Part shown: positions 28,390-34,197 of the stretch, in pieces
Layout of the letters: every line of letters begins with the position of its first letter
Numbering within the stretch: position 1 is the stretch's first letter
Source: Acidobacteriota bacterium
GTDB taxonomy: Bacteria; Acidobacteriota; Terriglobia; Bryobacterales; Bryobacteraceae
Direction of reading: 5' to 3'
Length of the DNA stretch: 34,197 bases
Assembly: GCA_021778335.1 (NCBI GenBank)
Contig: JAJYCN010000016.1
Location: 1-34,197, forward strand
Position numbers and translations under genes: made by a program
The notes under the pieces: generated by a model
Told to the model about the DNA's origin: nothing
The model's input: the letters and a program-made list of their open reading frames with translations, nothing else
Database searches by the model: none

Positions 28390-29001
28390 GTGCCGCGGAT
28401 GGCCAAGTCTCCCAAGCGCTCCAAAGAGAGGCTTCGGTCTTACTTTCTTGCCCACGTCGGACAAGTACTTAGCTCCGATGAGCTACGCGAGGCCTCCGGA
28501 AATGCCAGCGAGTGGGCGCGGCGCGTCCGGGAACTCCGCACAGAGGAAGGCTACCAGATCCTGACTCACAACGACAGGAGCGATCTGAAGCCCGGACAGT
28601 ATCTGCTGTTGAACCCCGTGCCCTTCCCCGCCTTCGCTCGTGAGGTTTCGAAAGAGACCAGGGCGTTTGTCCTCGACAGAAATGGATTCACCTGCCAAAT
28701 GTGCGGTGCGGTAGCTGGCGAGCCACATCCTTTCGATCCCTCACGAAAAACGCGCCTCCACATCGGCCACATCGTCGACAAATCCATGGGCGGTAGCGAT
28801 GAGCCATCGAACCTGCGCGCCGTCTGCTCTGTGTGCAACGAAGGGGCGCGCAACCTCACGCTTGACCGTCCCTCTCCGAGGAAGCTTATAATCCAGGTGC
28901 GGCGCGCGACCGGAGTCGATCAACTCGAAGTGCTGAAATGGCTCATCAATAAGTATCCAGCGCAGGCAGCGAAAATGGCGACAAAGCCCGGGAAGGAGTA
29001 G
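28390..29001 (+). CDS. HNH endonuclease with N-terminal winged-helix-like region
   Basis: CQMCGAVAGEPH...RLHIGHIVDKSMGGSDEPSNLRAVCSVCNEGARN; starts 4 nt after the MTase stop. Confidence 0.88.
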   Translation: MPRMAKSPKRSKERLRSYFLAHVGQVLSSDELREASGNASEWARRVRELRTEEGYQILTHNDRSDLKPGQYLLLNPVPFPAFAREVSKETRAFVLDRNGFTCQMCGAVAGEPHPFDPSRKTRLHIGHIVDKSMGGSDEPSNLRAVCSVCNEGARNLTLDRPSPRKLIIQVRRATGVDQLEVLKWLINKYPAQAAKMATKPGKE

Positions 29002-29050
29002 TCTGCGCCGGCCTGGCACAAGCGCACGGCGCCGAGCGCCCAAGTAAAAG

Positions 29051-29884
29051 ATGCCTAGATCGCCTAACGCGCAGATCGCGGTCGACCTCTACAACAAATT
29101 GGCTGCGTCTCAAGGCTTCACGCCAACGAACGCGTGGCACGGCATCGCGCGCCTCTTGCTGACCACAAACGTTTGGAGATCGGGCACGGGGTGGCAAACC
29201 TTCCACGACGTTGTTGTCTACCGCGAGAGCAACGACTTCCGGCAAACATCCGGCGGCGCCCCCAACGCTGTGCTCAGGCGCGCCGAAGGGTTAACGCAAT
29301 ACCTGGCGGAACAATTGAATGTTCCAAGAGCCAGCATGTGCAGCCACATCGGACTGTACTGGCAGCAACCGGGGATCGCCGCGCTCCAGCCACACAACCT
29401 CGTCGGACATGCCTTCCGGTCCCTCATCGTGACGATCCTTGAGCGGTTCGGCGATCCCGGGATCACATACGAGGAGGAGGTCGCACCACGGGACGAATTC
29501 CCGGGATACCACTTCCAAACTCGAAGCCTCGATGCAAAGCTCGACATCGTGGCTCGCCGGAACGGCCGTCTTGCAGCGTTACTCTCCACGCGATGGCGCT
29601 ATCGCCATGATCGCGTCGATCTCATTGATGAAGCGCTGGCGTACGCCGCGCCCGCGCGCCGCCAGAACTCGAACTGCCGCCTGTATGCTGTAATCGGCGA
29701 ATTCGCGCCGAACCGCCTGCACAAAGTCCTCGCCAATTGTCCACCCGCAATGCCGCACGCCGCGCTTTCGGCAGCCGTCCACTTCGCCCCGGAGCTCATC
29801 TGGCGCGGTTTACGCGAAAACGGCAGGACGGCGGCCCTGCGATGCCTGGAATGGCTCATTCGACAAACGTACGAGTGGCAATAG
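29051..29884 (+). CDS. putative type II restriction endonuclease (PD-(D/E)XK-like)
   Basis: Position between MTase-HNH and vsr; segment SLDAKLDIVARRNGRLAALLSTRWRYRHDRVDLIDEALAYAAPARRQNSNCRLYAVIGEFAPNRLHKVL resembles the [IV]S-x-K-W-x-x-R-x-DR...E block of some restriction enzymes, with Arg at the expected Lys. Confidence 0.55.
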   Translation: MPRSPNAQIAVDLYNKLAASQGFTPTNAWHGIARLLLTTNVWRSGTGWQTFHDVVVYRESNDFRQTSGGAPNAVLRRAEGLTQYLAEQLNVPRASMCSHIGLYWQQPGIAALQPHNLVGHAFRSLIVTILERFGDPGITYEEEVAPRDEFPGYHFQTRSLDAKLDIVARRNGRLAALLSTRWRYRHDRVDLIDEALAYAAPARRQNSNCRLYAVIGEFAPNRLHKVLANCPPAMPHAALSAAVHFAPELIWRGLRENGRTAALRCLEWLIRQTYEWQ

Positions 29885-29889
29885 GCGCC

Positions 29890-30297
29890 ATGGATACGCT
29901 CACGCCACAACGCCGCTCGGCGAATATGAGCCGGATCCGAAGCCGGGACACGTCCCCCGAAATGATCGTGCGCCGCTTGGTCCACGGAATGAATTACCGG
30001 TTCCGGCTGCACGTTGTTTCGCTCCCGGGCAAGCCGGACATCGTCCTCCCGCGGTTGAAGCGAATCATCGAAGTGCGCGGCTGCTTCTGGCATCAACACC
30101 CAGGCTGCATTGACTCTCACATCCCGAAATCGCGTATCCAGTACTGGCGTCCGAAATTAGAGCGCAATCAACGCCGGGACAAAGAAAATGGCCGGCTCCT
30201 CCGAAAGCTCGGATGGAAGGTGCTCATCGTTTGGGAATGCGAAACAAAGTCAATTGCGAGACTCTCTCGCCGCTTGGATCGCTTCCTTACGGGCTAA
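29890..30297 (+). CDS. vsr: very short patch repair endonuclease (Vsr)
   Basis: ATG at 29890 (MDTLTPQRRSANMSRIRSRDTSPEMIVRRLVHGMNYRFRLH), PGKPDIVLPRLKRIIEVRGCFWHQHPGC, WRPKLERNQRRDKENGRLLRKLGWKVLIVWECE. Confidence 0.96.
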   Translation: MDTLTPQRRSANMSRIRSRDTSPEMIVRRLVHGMNYRFRLHVVSLPGKPDIVLPRLKRIIEVRGCFWHQHPGCIDSHIPKSRIQYWRPKLERNQRRDKENGRLLRKLGWKVLIVWECETKSIARLSRRLDRFLTG

Positions 30298-30342
30298 TAC
30301 GGAGCGTTCTGCTCGCTCTCGACCTTCCCGCCTGCCCCATTC

Positions 30343-30351
30343 TGCTATACT
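30343..30351 (+). promoter_or_regulatory. putative extended -10 promoter element (TGCTATACT)
   Basis: TGn-TATACT, 25 nt upstream of the ATG at 30377; no strong -35. Confidence 0.4.
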
Positions 30352-30376
30352 CAGGGCGTTTTCCCGTTGTTTCACC

Positions 30377-30730
30377 ATGTTTGAGATCCGCCTCGGCGAC
30401 GTCATCGACGACCACTGCATAAAGTGCCGCCGCATCACTAACCATTCGGTCGTGTCGATCGTCGACGGCGCCGCCGCTAAAGTGCGCTGCCGCACCTGCT
30501 ATCACGATCACGACTACCGCCACGAGCAGGCGCCCCCGACGAAAAAGGAGCTCAAGAAACAGGAACTCTTCCGCGAAGTTCTCGCCACCCTGTCGCCCGG
30601 CGCCGGGGCCGAAGAACCCAACCCCGACCTCATCCCCGCTGAACCAACCCCCGAACCAACCGCCGAGCAGCCCCAGGATCCACCCGCCCCCGAACCCCCG
30701 AAGCGCCGCACCCGCGCGCGAAACTCCTAG
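30377..30730 (+). CDS. small Cys-rich (zinc-ribbon-like) protein with Pro/Glu-rich C-terminus
   Basis: MFEIRLGDVIDDHCIKCRRITNHSVVSIVDGAAAKVRCRTCYHDHDYRHE (two CxxC pairs). Confidence 0.75.
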   Translation: MFEIRLGDVIDDHCIKCRRITNHSVVSIVDGAAAKVRCRTCYHDHDYRHEQAPPTKKELKKQELFREVLATLSPGAGAEEPNPDLIPAEPTPEPTAEQPQDPPAPEPPKRRTRARNS

Positions 30731-32970
30731 CCGCTCTGATCCGGCTCGCCGCCATGCTCCGGCTCATTCCGCAGCGCGCCCAGGATCGTCTCCCGATCTA
30801 CTCCCGACAGCTCCTCCTCCAGCCGTCGCAGCGCCAGCCCCACCACATCCCGATGATGCAGCTTCGCCCCGATCCCGGCGTCCTTCGAAAGCTCCAGCCA
30901 GATCTCGTGCAGCCGGTCCACATCCTCCGGCCACAGCCGCGGCGGATGCGGTCCCAGGTTCACGTACACCGGCGGCCGGTCCGGACTGATCACTTCCAGA
31001 GAAAACGCGTGCCGCGGCTCCGCCAGTTTCTCCCACGCCAAACCAATGTTCCGCGCCAGTTCCTCCGACACCATTCGCGCCGAAACGCCCGTCACCAGCC
31101 GCGACGCCTGAAGCTGCGCCGCCGTCTGCACCATCGCGTCGAACGGATTCACCGCCGGCACCACCACCAGTTCCACCGGCTTGCCTTCCTTCTCCGCCAG
31201 CTCCACCACATGGCTGAATACTTCGCGCTCGTAATCGCTGAAAATCTGCGCCTCCGATAGCTCGTACTCGCCCGCCCCCGTGCTGATCGTCCGCACCGTC
31301 ATCACCACAATGTCGTGCCGCCGCAGGTTCGTCTTCTCGAGCACCCGCTTCAAGTGGTCCATCCGGTGGAAGTCCCGCACCGCAACCAGCACGCAACCCG
31401 GCCGCGCATGAATCGTCTTGGCGTCCACCGTCGGCTGATGCTCCAGGTTGAACTCCTCGAGCGCCTTGGCTTCGTGCAACTGCTTCCGCTTCCGCGCGTT
31501 AATTCGTTCCGAAATCGTGAACACAACGAAAACCGCCGCCGTGAACGTCACGCCGAACTTCGTCGCGATCTGCTTCGAAAACAGGTTCGCAATCGCCACA
31601 AACCCCAGAACCAGCGTCGTCGCCCCAAGCCCGAACGGAAGCTCGATCTTCCCGGCCCGCGGATTGAACGGGAACTTGTACTCCTGGTCGTGCCGCTGGA
31701 ACCGCAGTACCAGCACCCCCAGCGACTTCAGGAAGAAGCTCCACACCACGCCGAACGCGTACGCCTCGCCCAGCAGATAGACATCGCCCTTGCTCAGCGC
31801 AATCGTCAGAATCTGCAGGAGCACAACCAGGTTGATGATCCGGTGCGTCGTGCCGAACTTCTGGTGCGGCTTGCGGAACCAGTCCAGCAGCACCCCATCC
31901 TCGGCCACGCGGTTCAAAACCCCGTTCGCCCCGATGATCGACGTGTTCACCGCACCCGACAGAATCAGCACGCCCACCACGACAACGAAGAGGTGGAACA
32001 CAAGCCGCATCAAGTACGGTCCGGCCAGGTTCATCGCCAACCCGCCAATCAGATTGTCGTAGTACTTCGAGCGGACCGAGTCGGGAATGATCATCACCGC
32101 GAATATCGTGATCAACCCCGTGCAGATCACGGCATACCAGCACACGATGTTTGCCGTGATCTTCAGGTTCTTCATCTTCGGATACGCAATCTCGCGGTAC
32201 ACCTGCGCCAGCGTCTCGAACCCGCTCATCGAAAGCAGCGCGTGCCCGAACGCGATAATGATCGCGATCGCCGGAATCGTCGGCCAGATCGTCCCGCGGA
32301 ACCACCCCAACGCGTCGTTGCTGAAGTGAAGATGCGACGGAATCGGCGCCGGAGGCGGAGTCCACGTCCCGTGCAACAGCATCGTGATCGGACACCAGAT
32401 CAACAGCGCCACCACCATCACCGTCGTGATCTGCATGATCCGCAGCGCCTTGCCGCTCGATTCGTGGATGCCCTTGATGTTGCTCCACCAAAAGTAAATC
32501 GTCACCACAATGCCGAAAAACGCCGCAAAGTGGTTCGGGTCCACCTTGTACGGCTGGTGGATGAGTTCGGCAATCTCGTTCAACAACCCGCCCAGATACT
32601 GTCCCGCGCTGACCACGCTGATCGGACCCGTCAGGATGTAGTCGAATATCAGCGACGAAACCGAGATCCGCGCAATGAACGGCCCCATGCTGTCCCGCAC
32701 CACCACGTACACGCCGCCGCGCACGAACATCCCGCAGCTTTCCATGTACACGCTTCGCACCGCGAAACTGAACAGCATCACCCCCAGCACTAGCCACGCC
32801 GCGGATTTTCCCACCGCCTGCTCCGCGATGCCGCCCGCGTAGAACACGCTCGACGCCAGGTCGCTCAGCACAATCGACGCCCCGCGCCAGAAGCTGATAA
32901 AAGACAGCGCAACGGTTGTCGCTACGACAACCTTCAGATTGGTGTTGGATCGGTCGCTTGCTAAGGCCAT
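30727..32970 (-). CDS. APC superfamily amino acid permease with large soluble C-terminal domain
   Basis: N-terminal ~450 aa with ~12 TM segments (FEYxxxG-like permease features, GGVYVVVRDSMG, SMSGFETLAQVYREIAYPKMKNLK); C-terminal soluble region CVLVAVRDFHRMDHLKRVL... resembling a nucleotide-binding/USP-like domain. Confidence 0.88.
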   Translation of the reverse strand: MALASDRSNTNLKVVVATTVALSFISFWRGASIVLSDLASSVFYAGGIAEQAVGKSAAWLVLGVMLFSFAVRSVYMESCGMFVRGGVYVVVRDSMGPFIARISVSSLIFDYILTGPISVVSAGQYLGGLLNEIAELIHQPYKVDPNHFAAFFGIVVTIYFWWSNIKGIHESSGKALRIMQITTVMVVALLIWCPITMLLHGTWTPPPAPIPSHLHFSNDALGWFRGTIWPTIPAIAIIIAFGHALLSMSGFETLAQVYREIAYPKMKNLKITANIVCWYAVICTGLITIFAVMIIPDSVRSKYYDNLIGGLAMNLAGPYLMRLVFHLFVVVVGVLILSGAVNTSIIGANGVLNRVAEDGVLLDWFRKPHQKFGTTHRIINLVVLLQILTIALSKGDVYLLGEAYAFGVVWSFFLKSLGVLVLRFQRHDQEYKFPFNPRAGKIELPFGLGATTLVLGFVAIANLFSKQIATKFGVTFTAAVFVVFTISERINARKRKQLHEAKALEEFNLEHQPTVDAKTIHARPGCVLVAVRDFHRMDHLKRVLEKTNLRRHDIVVMTVRTISTGAGEYELSEAQIFSDYEREVFSHVVELAEKEGKPVELVVVPAVNPFDAMVQTAAQLQASRLVTGVSARMVSEELARNIGLAWEKLAEPRHAFSLEVISPDRPPVYVNLGPHPPRLWPEDVDRLHEIWLELSKDAGIGAKLHHRDVVGLALRRLEEELSGVDRETILGALRNEPEHGGEPDQSG

Positions 32971-33018
32971 GCTGGTTGGGCGGAAGAGTCTCCTGGCATT
33001 ATCCTACGAGCAGAGACC

Positions 33019-34197
33019 ATGGCGCATCCCGACTCCTCCGCGCGGGCTCGCAATATCGCCCTCGAGCTGCGCGCCCGCGGCTATCAGTCTTTTCTGGTAG
33101 GCGGTTGCGTCCGCGACCTCCTCCTCGGCCGCGAGCCCGGCGATTTCGACGTCGCCACCAGCGCCCGCCCCGCCGAACTCCTCGCCATGTTCCCCGGTTC
33201 GCTCGCCGCCGGCGCCAAATTCGGCGTCATCCTCGTCCCCGGCGACGGCTTTTCCGTCGAGGTCGGCACCTTCCGCGGCGACGGCGCCTATCTCGACGGC
33301 CGCCGCCCCGTCGGCGTCCACTTCGAAAACTCCCCCCAGCACGACGTCGAGCGCCGCGATTTCACCATCAACGGCCTCCTCATGGACCCGGCAACCAACG
33401 AAATCACCGACCTCGTCGGCGGCCGCTTCGACCTCCACGCCCGCATCATCCGCGCCATCGGCGACCCCTTCCGCCGCTTCGAGGAGGATCACCTCCGCAT
33501 GCTCCGCGCCGTCCGCTTCGCCGCTCGCCTCAACTTCCGCATCGAAGACGAAACCTTCCAGGCCATCCGCGAATCCGCCGCCGCCATCGAGCGCATCGCC
33601 GTCGAACGCGTCCGCGCCGAACTCGAACGCATCCTCACCGAAGGCGGAGCCCGCCGCGGCATGGAACTCCTCTCGTCCACCGGCCTCCTCGACCACATCC
33701 TCCCCGAAGCCTCCGCCCTCCAGGGCGTCCCGCAACCGCCCCAGTTCCACCCCGAAGGCGACGTCTGGACCCACACCCTCCTCATGCTCGATGGACTCCA
33801 ATCCCCCAGCCTGGAACTTGCCCTCGGCGTCCTCTTCCACGACATCGGCAAACCCTCCACCTTCCGCATCGACGACCGCATCCGCTTTGACGGCCACGTC
33901 GAAGCCGGCGTGAAAATCGCCCGTGCCGCCCTCTCGCGCCTCCGCTTCTCGGAAGCCACCATCCGCCAGGTCGAAGCCCTCGTCGCCAATCACATGCGCT
34001 TCATCCACATAGAAGACATGCGCGAAAGCACCTTGCGGCGCTTCTTCCGCCTCGACCGCTTCGAAGAACACCTCGAACTCCACCGCCTCGATTGCCTCTC
34101 CAGCCACGGCGGCCTCCGCTCCTACCACTTCGCCCACTCGCGCTACAACGCCATGCCCCCCGAGGCCCGCAAGCCCCCCCGCCTCGTGACCGGCAAC
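33019..34197 (+). CDS. CCA tRNA nucleotidyltransferase / poly(A) polymerase family, 3'-partial
   Basis: Frame from ATG 33019 is open to the window end (so absent from the ORF track): YQSFLVGGCVRDLLLGREPGDFDVATSARP, HDVERRDFTINGLLMDP, DPFRRFEEDHLRMLRAVRFAARLNF, HD-domain LGVLFHDIGKPSTF. Confidence 0.95.
   Translation, partial: MAHPDSSARARNIALELRARGYQSFLVGGCVRDLLLGREPGDFDVATSARPAELLAMFPGSLAAGAKFGVILVPGDGFSVEVGTFRGDGAYLDGRRPVGVHFENSPQHDVERRDFTINGLLMDPATNEITDLVGGRFDLHARIIRAIGDPFRRFEEDHLRMLRAVRFAARLNFRIEDETFQAIRESAAAIERIAVERVRAELERILTEGGARRGMELLSSTGLLDHILPEASALQGVPQPPQFHPEGDVWTHTLLMLDGLQSPSLELALGVLFHDIGKPSTFRIDDRIRFDGHVEAGVKIARAALSRLRFSEATIRQVEALVANHMRFIHIEDMRESTLRRFFRLDRFEEHLELHRLDCLSSHGGLRSYHFAHSRYNAMPPEARKPPRLVTGN

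Noticed and set aside
31315-32797. Long ORFs on both strands inside the permease gene (31315..32793 +, 31499..32797 -)
   Set aside because: The 747-aa permease frame explains the region; the others are His/Arg/Asn- or Gly/Asp-rich shadow frames.
33004-34137. 377-aa acidic Ala/Glu/Gly-rich minus-strand ORF
   Set aside because: Opposite the CCA nucleotidyltransferase frame; composition is a typical antisense artefact.
1-34197. tRNA/rRNA genes, CRISPR-Cas, intact IS transposases, prophage genes
   Set aside because: No cloverleaf, rRNA core, repeat-spacer pattern or transposase/integrase motif recognised by eye; not an exhaustive search.

Overview
High-GC bacterial chromosome segment. The gene style (TIGR03436-like VWA protein, CE15-like esterase, strong C-ending codon bias) suggests Acidobacteriota, possibly Bryobacter/Solibacter-like; this is inference. 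(1) ~0-11.2 kb: plus-strand glycosyltransferase (GT) cluster, including two proteins with tandem GT domains, a coiled-coil protein and a TIGR03032/DUF4915-like protein with a possible carbohydrate-binding C-terminus. (2) Part of this cluster is bracketed by two same-orientation copies of one membrane-protein gene. The left copy (~3.92-4.29 kb) is a truncated fragment with a nonsense codon; the right copy (~11.15-12.42 kb) is full length but frameshifted twice. (3) 12.4-25.9 kb: mostly housekeeping genes (enoyl-CoA hydratase, PPTase, CE15-like esterase, recA, VWA protein, RluD-type pseudouridine synthase, GT39-like protein, Ser/Thr kinase, CsgG-like protein, DinG-type helicase, QueD/PTPS). dinG appears to carry a 78-bp in-frame imperfectly palindromic insert inside the conserved WIER|RGRG..LQATPIDVS block. 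(4) 26.3-30.3 kb: restriction-modification island with a decayed DUF3883-type gene, C5-cytosine methyltransferase, HNH nuclease, putative PD-(D/E)XK-like restriction enzyme and Vsr endonuclease. (5) 30.3-34.2 kb: small Cys-rich protein, APC-type permease and a 3'-partial CCA/poly(A) nucleotidyltransferase that is missing from the supplied ORF track because it runs off the window. I saw no rRNA, tRNA or CRISPR array. All family assignments come from reading motifs by eye; no database search was run.
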